A stretch of DNA of 64,000 nucleotides from Sulfurimonas sp. (GCF_026196735.1 NZ_JAPHUF010000007.1:310001-374000), one strand, 5' to 3'. Positions 16,748 to 27,274 are shown, counted from the first letter of the stretch. Notes: generated by a model not told the origin, from the sequence alone. Numbers and translations: made by a program.

Positions 16748-19135
16748 ATGAACTGGAGAAATAAAACAGAATCTTTTTTAGAAAAAATGGGTTTAATTAT
16801 TGCAAGAAATCCAAAAAAAATCATTTTAATAACTTTAGTGTTAAGTCTTGCAATTATTTCAAATGTTCCAAAGATTACCATAGATACATCAACTGAAGGC
16901 TTTTTGCATAAGGATGATCCTGCTTTAATCAGGTATGAAGAGTTTAAAAAGCAGTTTGGCCAAGATGAGATGATACTGTTGGCTGTTAAAACAAAAGATA
17001 TATTTGATATAAATTTTTTGAAAAAGTTAAAAAAGCTACATGTAGATTTAAAAAACAACACTCCGCATTTAAATGATATAAACTCAATTATCAATGCCAG
17101 AAATACAAGAGGTGAGGGTGATCGGCTTATAGTTGAAGACCTGTTTGAAAACTGGCCAAAAGATGAAGCAGAGCTAAAAAACATAAAAGAAATAGCACTA
17201 AACAGTGAACTTTACAGAAATCTTATTTTTAATGATGACATGACTTTGACAACTATTATCATAGAGCCAAGTGCTTATGAGGATAGTGAGGGTGGAGATG
17301 ATTTAGCAGGGTTTAGCGATGATAGTGCACCTGCAAAGGAACTTGAATTTTTAACTGATGAATCAAAGAGTGAGATGTCTAGAAAGGCTTATGAGATAGC
17401 ACAAAAATATAAATCTGATGATTTTGAAGTATATTTAGCCGGTTCTTTGGCCGTTAATGATTTGATTAAAAAATCTATACAAAAAGATATGCAAAAGTTC
17501 GTCAAACTGGCACTTTTGATGATGATTATATTTTTATTTGTAGTGTTTCGCCGTGTTAGCGGTGTCGTTCTTCCAATCTTTATTGTTTTCATCTCTTTGC
17601 TTACAACAGTTGGCGTTATGTCGCTGTCTGGCACGCCTTTTACTATACCTACGCAGATACTTCCATCATTTCTTTTAGCTGTTGGCATCGGTGCTACCGT
17701 TCACTTGCTTGCAATGTTTTTTAAGCACTTTAATAAGCATGGCTCAAAAGAAGAAGCAATTGCTTTTGCGTTGGGACACTCTGGGTTGGCGATTATTATG
17801 ACATCACTAACAACAGCTGCCGGACTTCTATCTTTTGCTTCTGCAGAGATTGCTCCTATTGCTGACTTGGGTATTTTTGCAGCTATCGGGATAATGATTG
17901 CACTTGTAAATACAATAATTTTATTACCGGCGATGTTAGCGGCAATTCCTATTAGGCCGGCAAAAGACAAACATGTGCAAAAATCTTTGAAGATGGATAA
18001 GTTATTAGTTTCGATTGCTGATTTTAGTATCAACAATGCTAAGTCCATAGCAGCTACAGGTGTTGTGATTTTTGTTGTTAGTTTATATCTTGCAACGGGT
18101 GTCAAATTTCAGCATGATCCTCTTAGTTGGCTGGAAGAAACATCTCATGCAAGGGTTGCTACGGCTCTAGTGGACAGCAAACTTAGAGGTTCTGTAACTA
18201 TGGAAGTGATAATAGATACGAAAAAAGAGAATGGACTTTATAACTCGATACTGCTGCAAAACCTTGATAATGCAAGAAAAACAGTTCAAATGATAGAAAA
18301 TGACAACTATTTTGTAGGAAAAGGATGGAGTGTTGCTGAAGTTTTAAAAGAGATTCACAGAGCCTTGCATGAAAATAAGCAAGAGTATTATGCTATTACA
18401 GACAATAGCGCTCTTATACCTCAAGAATTTTTACTTTTTGAAAACAGCGGAAGTGATGACTTGGAAGATTTGGTTGATTCATCGTTTTCAAAAGCGAGAA
18501 TGACATTGAAACTGCCATGGATGGAAGCAAGTGAGTACGGTGAGCTTGGTAGCGAGCTTGAAACTATATTGAGAGCTGAGCTGGGAAATGATGTTGATAT
18601 TACTATAACAGGTATGGTTCCATTGTTTCAAAGAACGCTTGTGGCAGCTATGAGTTCAATGGCTTCTAGCTATGTTACTGCCTTTGTGCTCATTACGCTT
18701 ATAATGATAGCTATACTAGGAAGTGTAAAAGTTGGCTTAGTCAGTATGCTGCCAAATGTTTTACCGGTTGTCATGACGCTGGCAATAATGAATATTGCAA
18801 ATATGCCCTTGGATATATTCACTATGCTTATCGGAGCGATTATTATAGGTTTGTCAGTTGATGATACTGTGCACTTCTTTCACAACTACTCGCGCTATCA
18901 TGCCAGCGGTGTAGGTGTGAGAAAAGCTATACAAGAGACAATGATGGGCACGGGCAGGGCTATGATAGCAACTACTATTGTTTTGTCTTTAGGTTTTTAT
19001 ATCTACATGTTTGCTTCCATGAGCAACCTTGTAAACTTTGGAATACTAACCGGTAGTGCAATTATTATTGCTTTACTATCAGACATATTACTTGCTCCGG
19101 CTCTATTAAAACTTATATCTAAGGAAAACAAATGA
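16748..19135 (+). CDS. RND/MMPL family transporter, copy 1
   Basis: 795 residues, inner-membrane RND permease of the hydrophobe/MMPL class, with the pseudo-duplicated pattern: TM1 about 18-36, a large periplasmic loop with the STEGFLHKDDP segment, TM2-TM6 about 250-395, TM7 about 430-450, a second loop, then TM8-TM12 about 650-790 with GLSVDDTVHFFHNYSRYH in the conserved proton-relay region. No membrane-fusion protein is present; a LolA-like protein and a beta-barrel follow, so lipid or hydrophobe transfer to the outer membrane is more likely than tripartite drug efflux. Paralogous to 21315-23720. Confidence 0.9.
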   Translation: MNWRNKTESFLEKMGLIIARNPKKIILITLVLSLAIISNVPKITIDTSTEGFLHKDDPALIRYEEFKKQFGQDEMILLAVKTKDIFDINFLKKLKKLHVDLKNNTPHLNDINSIINARNTRGEGDRLIVEDLFENWPKDEAELKNIKEIALNSELYRNLIFNDDMTLTTIIIEPSAYEDSEGGDDLAGFSDDSAPAKELEFLTDESKSEMSRKAYEIAQKYKSDDFEVYLAGSLAVNDLIKKSIQKDMQKFVKLALLMMIIFLFVVFRRVSGVVLPIFIVFISLLTTVGVMSLSGTPFTIPTQILPSFLLAVGIGATVHLLAMFFKHFNKHGSKEEAIAFALGHSGLAIIMTSLTTAAGLLSFASAEIAPIADLGIFAAIGIMIALVNTIILLPAMLAAIPIRPAKDKHVQKSLKMDKLLVSIADFSINNAKSIAATGVVIFVVSLYLATGVKFQHDPLSWLEETSHARVATALVDSKLRGSVTMEVIIDTKKENGLYNSILLQNLDNARKTVQMIENDNYFVGKGWSVAEVLKEIHRALHENKQEYYAITDNSALIPQEFLLFENSGSDDLEDLVDSSFSKARMTLKLPWMEASEYGELGSELETILRAELGNDVDITITGMVPLFQRTLVAAMSSMASSYVTAFVLITLIMIAILGSVKVGLVSMLPNVLPVVMTLAIMNIANMPLDIFTMLIGAIIIGLSVDDTVHFFHNYSRYHASGVGVRKAIQETMMGTGRAMIATTIVLSLGFYIYMFASMSNLVNFGILTGSAIIIALLSDILLAPALLKLISKENK

Positions 19136-19914
19136 TTTTAAAAACACTGTTGGTAACTTTACTCTCATTAACGCCCCTTTTTGCTCTTAGCGGAGTAGAA
19201 ATAGCACAAAAAGTGCATGACAGAGACGAGGGTGACAATGTAACATCGAAAATGAAGATGACGCTTATAGATAAAAACGGACATGAGAGAGTCCGTTTGC
19301 TAGACACATACGCAAAAGATAAAGGTGAAGACACGCTAAAGTTAATGTTTTTCTTATCTCCCGCAGATGTTAAAGATACAGGTTTTTTGACATACGACTA
19401 TGAGGACAGCTCAAAAGATGATGATCAATGGTTATATCTGCCAGAGCTTAAAAAAGTAAAAAGAATCGCTTCTAGTGATAAAAGTTCATCGTTTATGGGC
19501 AGTGATTTTACATACTCCGATATGACTTCAAGAAATGTAGAGGACTATACATATGAAATTATGAAAGAGCCTGTTGTAAATGGTCATAAGACTTGGCAGA
19601 TGCTGGTTACTCCTAAAACTCAAAAGACTATAGATGAAACCGGATATACTAAATCTATTGTTTTTGTAAGACAAGACAACTTTGTAATAATTCAAGCACT
19701 AAACTACATTAAAATAGGTAAAAAACTAAAATATATGATGGTTACAGGCCTTGAAAAAATTGAAGGTATTTGGACAACTACAAAGATTCAGATGGTGACG
19801 AAAAAAGGGAAAAAGACTCTTCATAAAACTGTTCTTGATTTCTCGGATATAAAATATAATCAAGATTTAAAAGAGTCGCTTTTTACCACTCGCACACTTG
19901 AGGTCGGTCCGTAA
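19132..19914 (+). CDS. LolA-like outer-membrane lipoprotein-sorting protein
   Basis: 260 residues with a signal peptide (MILKTLLVTLLSLTPLFALS). The mature part is the LolA-like fold seen next to RND permeases: GVEIAQKVHDRDEGDNVTSK, then YLPELKKVKRIASSDKSSSF and GSDFTYSDM, a hydrophobic half-barrel likely to carry lipid through the periplasm. The start overlaps the permease stop by 4 bases, so the two are co-translated and probably form one machine with the downstream barrel. Confidence 0.88.
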   Translation: MILKTLLVTLLSLTPLFALSGVEIAQKVHDRDEGDNVTSKMKMTLIDKNGHERVRLLDTYAKDKGEDTLKLMFFLSPADVKDTGFLTYDYEDSSKDDDQWLYLPELKKVKRIASSDKSSSFMGSDFTYSDMTSRNVEDYTYEIMKEPVVNGHKTWQMLVTPKTQKTIDETGYTKSIVFVRQDNFVIIQALNYIKIGKKLKYMMVTGLEKIEGIWTTTKIQMVTKKGKKTLHKTVLDFSDIKYNQDLKESLFTTRTLEVGP

Positions 19915-19916
19915 AA

Positions 19917-21302
19917 ATGGCAAAAAAATCTCTTGTTTCATTTTATATCATTGCTGTTATTTTATCTGCAAATATTTTCGCAAACGAGTCAATAGAGGAT
20001 GATTTAGGTGGTTTTGGGCAAGAGATAATTACCAAAGAAGTATTGCCGATACAAAAAGAAGAAAATGACTTTATACTTAGTGGTGATTTAGCTTTTAAAA
20101 CCTCTGTTGGATATAAAAAACATAGTGTTGATGGTATTGAATACTCTGGTATAAATCAAGCTCAAACATCACTATATCTTCAACTTGACGGCAAGCTTTC
20201 AGATAACTGGAAGGTACGAATAAGTGCAAATGTGTTTTATGACGCCATTTATGACATGTATTCGCACAATGACTACAGTAAAGATATAAAAGATGATTAC
20301 AAAACTCAGCTAAGGCTTGATGATACTTATATTCAAGGTAAGATTACTTCTAATATAGATGTAAAGATAGGCCGTCAAATCGTCATTTGGGGAAAATCCG
20401 ACACCATAAGAGTAACAGATGTGATTAATCCTCTTGACAACCGCCTGCCGGGTATGACAGATATAGAAGATTTGAGACTAAGCGTTACTATGGCTAAGCT
20501 TGATTATTACAGTGGAGACTGGAATTTTTCTTTTATGAGCATTTTTGAAAACAGAATTATGCATGAAGCACCGCCAAGAAGTGAATTTTTTCCGGTAGAT
20601 AGCATGTTTGCAGTTGCACCGGATCCATTTTTAAATCTTGAGACACCTAGTAACTCTTTTGACAACATGCAGTATGCTTTTGCTGCAAACGGTACATTTT
20701 CAGGCTGGGATCTGTCTTTTTACGCTGCACATGTACTTGATCAGAAGTGGCATTTTGACCATGTTCAGGGCAGTGTAGCTCTAACAGACACAACGAGAAT
20801 AGTAAACAAAGTAGACATGCTAGGCTCTGCTGTAAACATAGCAGACGGAAGCTGGCTTTACAAGGCTGAAGCAGTGTATTTGAGCGGAGTGGGTTACAAT
20901 ACAACAGCAGACAAAAAAAATCGTTTGGATTTTTTAGTGGGTTTTGACTACTCTGGTTTTCGCGACACCGTAATCTCTTTAGAGGTTGCAAACAGACATA
21001 TCTTTGAGTATGAAGCGCAGATGAAAAATCAAGCTGATTATGTAGATAAAGATGAGATGCAAACGGCTATTAGGCTTACTCGCTCTTTTGAGAACGAAAC
21101 CATCAATGCAAATGCTCTAATAAGTATGTTTGGCTCAGAGTGGGAGAACGGAGGTTTTGCTAGAGTTTGGGTTGATTATGAACTTGCAGAAGCTTTGAGT
21201 TTAAACCTTGGAATAGTTGACTACATAGGTGGAGACAAAGTGTTCATGGACGCCATAAAAGATAACGACAGGGTTTTTGCAGATATTACTTATAGTTTTT
21301 GA
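19917..21302 (+). CDS. DUF1302-like outer-membrane beta-barrel protein
   Basis: 461 residues with a signal peptide (cleavage near IFANES) and alternating amphipathic strands ending in the aromatic ...DITYSF C-terminus typical of outer-membrane barrels. DNRLPGMTDIEDLRLSVTMA and GRQIVIWGKSDTIRVTDVIN match the DUF1302 pattern, often encoded with RND permeases and LolA-like proteins. Three bases separate it from the LolA-like gene. It is the likely outer-membrane end of the system. Confidence 0.82.
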   Translation: MAKKSLVSFYIIAVILSANIFANESIEDDLGGFGQEIITKEVLPIQKEENDFILSGDLAFKTSVGYKKHSVDGIEYSGINQAQTSLYLQLDGKLSDNWKVRISANVFYDAIYDMYSHNDYSKDIKDDYKTQLRLDDTYIQGKITSNIDVKIGRQIVIWGKSDTIRVTDVINPLDNRLPGMTDIEDLRLSVTMAKLDYYSGDWNFSFMSIFENRIMHEAPPRSEFFPVDSMFAVAPDPFLNLETPSNSFDNMQYAFAANGTFSGWDLSFYAAHVLDQKWHFDHVQGSVALTDTTRIVNKVDMLGSAVNIADGSWLYKAEAVYLSGVGYNTTADKKNRLDFLVGFDYSGFRDTVISLEVANRHIFEYEAQMKNQADYVDKDEMQTAIRLTRSFENETINANALISMFGSEWENGGFARVWVDYELAEALSLNLGIVDYIGGDKVFMDAIKDNDRVFADITYSF

Positions 21303-21314
21303 TTAAGGATAGAT

Positions 21315-23720
21315 ATGAGCTGGCGAATCAAAACTGAATCGTTTTTAGAAAAAATGGGCGTTACAATTGCTCTACATCCTAAAAAAATAATCTTTATCAT
21401 ATTGACACTAAGTATGATTATCATTTCAAATGTACCAAAAATAACTATAGATACCTCTACAGAAGGCTTCTTGCACAAATACGATCCTGCTTTAACACGC
21501 TACGAAGAGTTTAAAAAACAGTTTGGTCAAGATGAGATGATTTTTTTGGCTGTTAAAACAAAAGATATATTTGATATAGATTTTTTACATAAGCTTAAAG
21601 AACTACATGTAGATTTAAAAAACAATATTCCGCATCTCAATGATATAAATTCACTTATTAATGCAAGAAATACAAGAGGTGAGGGCGATATTCTTATCGT
21701 TGAAGATCTATTTGAAAACTGGCCTCAAAATGAAGTTGAGTTAAAAAAAATTAAAAACATAGCCGTAAATAATGAACTTTATAAAAATCTTCTATTTAAT
21801 GAAGACAAAACCTTGACTACTATTATTATAGAACCAAGTGCTTATGAAAACTCTGTTGATGGTGATGAGCTTGAAGGCTTTGCCGATGAATCAATCGTAC
21901 AAGAGGAGTTTGAGTTTTTAACCGATGAGTCAAAAGGAGAGATGCTTAATTACGCAAATGAAATTGCACAGAAATATAATTCTGAAGATTTTGAGGTTTA
22001 TTTAGCAGGGTCAATGGCTGTGAATGATTTTATTAAAAAATCTATTCAAACAGATATGCAAAAGTTTGTAAAACTTGTTTTGTTGATGATGCTTATTTTT
22101 CTTTTTATTGTTTTTCGTCGCCTTAGCGGAGTAGTTCTTCCAATTTTTATAGTTTTAATCTCATTGTTAAGCACTGTAGGTGTCATGTCGCTGTCAGGTA
22201 CACCATTTACAATACCAACTCAGATACTTCCATCATTTCTTCTGGCTGTGGGCATTGGAGCTACAGTACACCTGCTCGTGATATTTTACAAGCACTTTAA
22301 CGAAAATGGCTCAAAAGAAAAAGCTATTTCCTATGCTTTGGGACACTCCGGTTTGGCAATTATTATGACATCAATAACAACAGCAGCCGGACTTCTGTCG
22401 TTTGGTATTGCTGAACTGGCTCCTGTGGCTGACTTGGGCATATTTGCTGCTATTGGTATAATGATAGCTTTAATTAATACTATTGTTTTACTGCCGACGA
22501 TATTGGCGGTGCTGCCTATTAAACCTGCAAAAATGAATCATTTAAATAGCTCTATGCGGATGGATAAATTTTTAATCTTTATTGCTAATTTTAGTTTTAA
22601 CCATGCTAAAACGATTGTGCTTCTTGGTATCGCTGTTTTTGTTGCCTCTGTTTACTTTGCTGCAGGTATCAAGTTAGAACACGAATCCCTTAGTTGGCTG
22701 CCTGAGAGCTCGTCAGTCAGAATATCTACAGAGCTGTTTGATAAGGAACTTAAAGGCTCCGTAACTATGGAAGTTATTATAGATACAAAAAAAGAGAATG
22801 GGCTTTATGATTCAGAACTTTTACAAAAAATAGATTTAGTCCGCAAAAAAGCTGAAGCCATAGAAAATGACAAATATTTTGTGGGTAAGGGATGGAGTGT
22901 TGCTGAAGTCTTAAAAGAGATTCACAGAGCTTTGCATGAAAACAGGCAGAATTACTATGTTATAACAGATAATGACGCTCTGATACCGCAAGAGTTTTTG
23001 CTTTTTGAAAACAGCGGCAGTGACGATTTGGAAGATTTTGTTGATTCATCCTTCTCTAAAACAAGATTGACCTTTAAGTTGAAATGGGTAGAAGCAGGTG
23101 AATATGGTGATCTAAACGAGGAACTTCGATCGCTTTTGAGAAGTGAATTAGGCGAGAGCGTAGATATTACAATAACGGGAATGATACCACTTTTTCATAG
23201 AACGATAGTAGCAGCCGGAAACACCCTTGTTTCTAGTTATGTAACTGCATTTATTCTTATCTCTCTTATAATGATTATACTGCTTGGAAGTGTGAAAGTT
23301 GGTCTTGTAAGTATGATTCCAAACATTTTACCGGTTGTTATGACTTTGGCATTTATGAATGTAACCGGTATGCCGCTGGATATGTTTACTATGCTTATAG
23401 GAGCGATTATAATCGGTCTGTCTGTTGATGATACGGTTCACTTCTTTCATAACTTTTCAAGATATCACAATCAAGGTTTAGGTGCTAAAAAAGCCATAGA
23501 AGAGACTATGCTGGGAACTGGTAGGGCGATGATAGCAACGACTATTGTTTTAGCTCTTGGTTTTTATGTTTATATATTTGCTACGATGAGTAACATTGTA
23601 AACTTTGGTATATTGACTGGAGGGGCTATTATTGTTGCTCTTATAGCAGATATCTTGCTTGCTCCTGCACTACTAAAACTAATATTCAAAGATGAAAGAA
23701 GAGACTTCAAAAACTTATAG
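21315..23720 (+). CDS. RND/MMPL family transporter, copy 2
   Basis: 801 residues, same topology as the protein at 16748-19135 and roughly two-thirds identical by eye, with near-identical segments such as TIDTSTEGFLHK, YEEFKKQFGQDEM, VGKGWSVAEVLKEIHRALHE and GLSVDDTVHFFHN. The two copies flank the LolA-like and DUF1302 genes. Divergence is spread along the length, so this is an old duplication rather than an assembly repeat. The permeases may act as a heteromer or handle different substrates. Confidence 0.9.
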   Translation: MSWRIKTESFLEKMGVTIALHPKKIIFIILTLSMIIISNVPKITIDTSTEGFLHKYDPALTRYEEFKKQFGQDEMIFLAVKTKDIFDIDFLHKLKELHVDLKNNIPHLNDINSLINARNTRGEGDILIVEDLFENWPQNEVELKKIKNIAVNNELYKNLLFNEDKTLTTIIIEPSAYENSVDGDELEGFADESIVQEEFEFLTDESKGEMLNYANEIAQKYNSEDFEVYLAGSMAVNDFIKKSIQTDMQKFVKLVLLMMLIFLFIVFRRLSGVVLPIFIVLISLLSTVGVMSLSGTPFTIPTQILPSFLLAVGIGATVHLLVIFYKHFNENGSKEKAISYALGHSGLAIIMTSITTAAGLLSFGIAELAPVADLGIFAAIGIMIALINTIVLLPTILAVLPIKPAKMNHLNSSMRMDKFLIFIANFSFNHAKTIVLLGIAVFVASVYFAAGIKLEHESLSWLPESSSVRISTELFDKELKGSVTMEVIIDTKKENGLYDSELLQKIDLVRKKAEAIENDKYFVGKGWSVAEVLKEIHRALHENRQNYYVITDNDALIPQEFLLFENSGSDDLEDFVDSSFSKTRLTFKLKWVEAGEYGDLNEELRSLLRSELGESVDITITGMIPLFHRTIVAAGNTLVSSYVTAFILISLIMIILLGSVKVGLVSMIPNILPVVMTLAFMNVTGMPLDMFTMLIGAIIIGLSVDDTVHFFHNFSRYHNQGLGAKKAIEETMLGTGRAMIATTIVLALGFYVYIFATMSNIVNFGILTGGAIIVALIADILLAPALLKLIFKDERRDFKNL

Positions 23721-24962
23721 CTATCTATTTGCTTTTTGTAGAGCTTTTTCTCTAAGCTTATCTTTTTTACTTTTGCTTTTGCCTTTGACGGGTGCCGGAC
23801 CTTTTAGTTTTTTAGGAGCTTCTCCTTTTAGTTCAAACCCTTCTATCTGCTCAGGTGTTAGTTTTACCTTACATTTTTTCTCTATAATGCCAAAATGGTC
23901 TTTATCCTCATGAGATACAAACGAGATAGCTATTCCTGATTTACCAGCTCTTGCAGTACGGCCTATGCGATGTATATAGTCTGTTGGTGAGCGTGGCAGA
24001 TCAAAGTTGATTATACATGTGATATCGTTAATATCAAGACCCCTCGCAGCAATATCTGTTGCAAATAAAATACGGATTTTTTTACTCTTAAAATCATTTA
24101 GAGTCTGTGTGCGCTCATCTTGGTAAAGGTCACCGTGAAATGATTCTGCCGAATAGCCATACTTTATGAACTTTGCAGCTATATTGTCTGTAGCTCTTTT
24201 ATTTGCCATAAATACAAGTACCTGTTCCCACTTCTCTGTATCAAGTAAATATCTTAGCAGTGGACCTCGATTTTCACGATTTACTTCTATGACACGCTGA
24301 GTAACACTCTCAACTGTCGGTACTTTATTTTCTATCGTGATTTGAACAGGCTCTTGAGTGATTCTAGAAGCAATATCCAAAATCTTTTGAGGGTAGGTTG
24401 CTGAAAATAGAAGATTTTGACGCTTACTGGGTATCTCTTGGAGTATTACTTCAAGTTCTTCAGAAAAACCAAGATTTAGCATTTTATCTGCTTCATCAAG
24501 AACAAAAAAGTCAAGGTGAGAGAGGTTCATCTGTTTTTTTGTAAAAACATCAAGCAGTCTTCCGGATGTCGCCACCAAAATATCACACCCTTTTTGAATA
24601 GCAAAAATCTGATCTCCAAGACTCTCGCCACCAATAACACTAACCACCTTTGGTTTTCTATCTAAATCTGCACCAAATGTATTAAAAGTATCCGCAACTT
24701 GAAGTGTAAGCTCACGAGTAGGTGTCAGAACTAATGCTTTTATCTTTGCTTTACCCTCACCGACATTTTTTGACCAAAGTTCTAAAATCGGCAAAACAAA
24801 ACTAGCACTCTTTCCGCTTCCTGTCTGAGCCATAGCCATAACATCCTTGTGCTCAAGTACAAGAGGGATAACTTTTTCTTGTACCGGTGTCGGTTTTGTA
24901 TAGCCACTTTTTTTAAGCGCGTTTTGTATTTTTGCAGATAGTCCTAGTTTTGAAAATGGCAT
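23721..24962 (-). CDS. rhlE: DEAD-box ATP-dependent RNA helicase, RhlE type
   Basis: 413 residues. Q-motif and motifs in order: GYTKPTPVQEKVIP, AQTGSGKS (about 40-47), PTREL, GG, DEADKMLNLGF, SATYP, then HGDLYQDERTQTL, ATDIAARGLDI and HRIGRTARAGKSG. The C-terminal ~40 residues are a Lys-rich basic tail for RNA binding. Likely role in RNA remodelling or ribosome assembly. Its stop abuts the RND gene stop with no spacer, so there is no room for a terminator between the convergent genes. Confidence 0.94.
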   Translation of the reverse strand: MPFSKLGLSAKIQNALKKSGYTKPTPVQEKVIPLVLEHKDVMAMAQTGSGKSASFVLPILELWSKNVGEGKAKIKALVLTPTRELTLQVADTFNTFGADLDRKPKVVSVIGGESLGDQIFAIQKGCDILVATSGRLLDVFTKKQMNLSHLDFFVLDEADKMLNLGFSEELEVILQEIPSKRQNLLFSATYPQKILDIASRITQEPVQITIENKVPTVESVTQRVIEVNRENRGPLLRYLLDTEKWEQVLVFMANKRATDNIAAKFIKYGYSAESFHGDLYQDERTQTLNDFKSKKIRILFATDIAARGLDINDITCIINFDLPRSPTDYIHRIGRTARAGKSGIAISFVSHEDKDHFGIIEKKCKVKLTPEQIEGFELKGEAPKKLKGPAPVKGKSKSKKDKLREKALQKANR

Positions 24963-25039
24963 TTGGTTTCCATTTTTATTTTATTTACGCCGTTTATTGT
25001 AGCATTAATAATAAATCCTTTTTAATTAAGTTTATAATT

Positions 25040-27253
25040 TTAAAAAAACTTCTTTAGTAAGTCAGAACTACCGGATGCCGGAGAAAAGCTTGTGTTTATG
25101 CCACCTAAAGCATCTTGTTTTGAGTTAAGTAAAGAGCCAACATCACCAAGGTCCGCAGAAAGCCCTTCGCTTGAGCCTCCTGCTTTTTCCATTATGCCTG
25201 CTGTAAGCTCTTTTTCAAATCCTTTGGTCGCTTTTGAGACCATTGACTTCATACCCGAAGCTAGTTGTTTGTCTAGGTCACTTTTTACTTTAATATCTGG
25301 TTTTTTAATATCTCCGTTTAGAGATATATCTAAGTTGAACTTTGAGATGCCAGAGAGCAGGTCGTTTACAAGTTTTTGCGAAGGCATTGCAAGTTTCACT
25401 TCTTCAACGCTTACATTGCTTTTTGCTTTTATATTCATATCTGATACCTCACCATCAAATTTTGCATTTGCAACTATATCATTCATGCTTAAGGCCTTTA
25501 TATCAAGTGCAGCTGTTTTAAAACCTGTAGCTTTTACATCGAAGTATGTATGTGCTTTTTCACCGCGTCTGTCATCAAGAATATCCACGGTTATTTTTTT
25601 GTACTGTTTGCCTGTAGCATCTGCATGAACCATCATAGGTTTCCAATAGAGTTTTTGGTTGCTTGAGAGATCTTTTACTTTTACCTCTAAAGTATCTTCT
25701 TTTAGTTTTATATTTATATTTGACTCTTTAATAACAAGCTCTGGAATCTCTGAAAGATTGGCATACTTAATCCATCTTCCTTCCCCGCGAGGAGGAGCAA
25801 CTTCTTTAACTTCTTTTTTAGAGCCGTCATTTAAGTACGGACGCAACATTTCATAATATTTCAGTGCTTTTTGCATATACATGTCAATCTCATCGCTCAT
25901 AAGCGTACCTATAAGGTTGGCTCCACCGCTTGCACTCAAAGAGTACTTCTCTTTAAGACGGTCTATGTCTTGTTGGGGAAGATTTTTAAGCTCATAAATC
26001 TGTTTTTTTAAGCGTTTTTGGTCTGCATCAAAATCTTTTTGTAGAGATGTATACTTATTTTTTAAGCTGGTTATTTTTGATTTTAGTTTATCTATATCAC
26101 TCTTAGCAGAAGCTATTTTTGAGATGTCTGCATTTTGCAGACTTTTTTGCAGCGCGGCAGCATCTGCTTTTATCTCATCCACTTCATTTGTATTTTTTAG
26201 CTCAGATAAGATTTTTGTCCACTTATCTTTGGTCGCTTGTATGTCAGCACGCAGCTTTTGAGCTTCTGTAACCGACTTTAGTTCCTCTTTAGCTAAGATA
26301 TCATCTACGCTTGGAATAGAAAACGGATTGCTTATCGTTGATGATGACTTTTTATCTTTAGTAGCGGCAGTAGCTTGTGTCTGTGAAATATAAGTGCTGT
26401 CGTAAGGATCTGCTGCAACTTTTCTTTTTTCATTAAAAGCCAAGGCATTTATATTTAGTTTCTCTATCATTGCTTTTTTCTCAACTAAAGCAGAAAAACC
26501 AAGGTCAAACTCTACATCTTCAACTTGAACGAGGTTATGTGTCAGCTTGTCTTTGTCTGCCACTTCTATGCCAGATATCTTTACATTTAGGTCTGAAAAA
26601 CTTGAGCTAAAATCTTTAACACTTACCTTAGTTTGCAAAGAATACGAAAGCCCTTTTTCTATAGCCATACGAGCTAAAGGGTCAAAAATCACAACAAAAA
26701 TTATAATTATTGCAGCTGTTAAGCCTCCAAAAACACCAAGCCCCCACCAGCGAAAAAATGAACTTGATTTTGCTTCTTCATTAAAAAGGTTCATCCAGCG
26801 AGTAAGTTTCCACTCGTTTAGTTTTATGCCTATCTGCTCTCTGTATAGAGTTACAACTTTGTTTAAAATTAACAGCATTGGAATAGCAAGTATAGTTGAA
26901 ACAACTACTGAACCGGTCACGAGTGTATAGTTAAACGAGCTCCATCTAAACAACGCCGAGTTATACATGGAAGTAAATAGAGCATTTAAAGCATCATTTG
27001 TGAGTACTGTGTAACCAATAGACTCAAAAAGCGGGTCAAAGAGATAACCAACACCGCTAAATATCACAGTAAAAAGAAGAAAAAGTCCAAAATTCACATT
27101 TAAAATAAGTGCTATCAAAAGAATATCTAAAAGTATAAGAGAAAAGGATGGTAAAAATCCGGCGAACATTGCCAGGACTATTGCCCCTGAGAGTTGCCAT
27201 GACTGACCTGAAGAGTTTAGAGCCTTAAACAGTTTGCGTGCAAGTTTAAACAT
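25040..27253 (-). CDS. TIGR03546/TIGR03545-like fused membrane protein
   Basis: 737 residues. The N-terminal ~165 residues are a polytopic DUF2062-like domain (about four helices; FKALNSSGQSWQLSGAIVLA at the start) of TIGR03546 type. A further helix (about 172-195) leads into a long periplasmic region of TIGR03545 type with AsmA-like strands, a coiled coil (about 330-430) and C-terminal AsmA-like repeats (LKALSMNDIVANAKFDGEVS). In gammaproteobacteria these families occur as adjacent genes. An envelope lipid-transport role is inferred from the AsmA-like part only. Confidence 0.75.
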   Translation of the reverse strand: MFKLARKLFKALNSSGQSWQLSGAIVLAMFAGFLPSFSLILLDILLIALILNVNFGLFLLFTVIFSGVGYLFDPLFESIGYTVLTNDALNALFTSMYNSALFRWSSFNYTLVTGSVVVSTILAIPMLLILNKVVTLYREQIGIKLNEWKLTRWMNLFNEEAKSSSFFRWWGLGVFGGLTAAIIIIFVVIFDPLARMAIEKGLSYSLQTKVSVKDFSSSFSDLNVKISGIEVADKDKLTHNLVQVEDVEFDLGFSALVEKKAMIEKLNINALAFNEKRKVAADPYDSTYISQTQATAATKDKKSSSTISNPFSIPSVDDILAKEELKSVTEAQKLRADIQATKDKWTKILSELKNTNEVDEIKADAAALQKSLQNADISKIASAKSDIDKLKSKITSLKNKYTSLQKDFDADQKRLKKQIYELKNLPQQDIDRLKEKYSLSASGGANLIGTLMSDEIDMYMQKALKYYEMLRPYLNDGSKKEVKEVAPPRGEGRWIKYANLSEIPELVIKESNINIKLKEDTLEVKVKDLSSNQKLYWKPMMVHADATGKQYKKITVDILDDRRGEKAHTYFDVKATGFKTAALDIKALSMNDIVANAKFDGEVSDMNIKAKSNVSVEEVKLAMPSQKLVNDLLSGISKFNLDISLNGDIKKPDIKVKSDLDKQLASGMKSMVSKATKGFEKELTAGIMEKAGGSSEGLSADLGDVGSLLNSKQDALGGINTSFSPASGSSDLLKKFF

Positions 27254-27274
27254 TTTTAATCCTTATAGAATAAT

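Noticed and set aside
16748..23720. Assembly duplication of the RND gene
   Set aside because: The two copies differ throughout at the protein and DNA level, which fits an old duplication.
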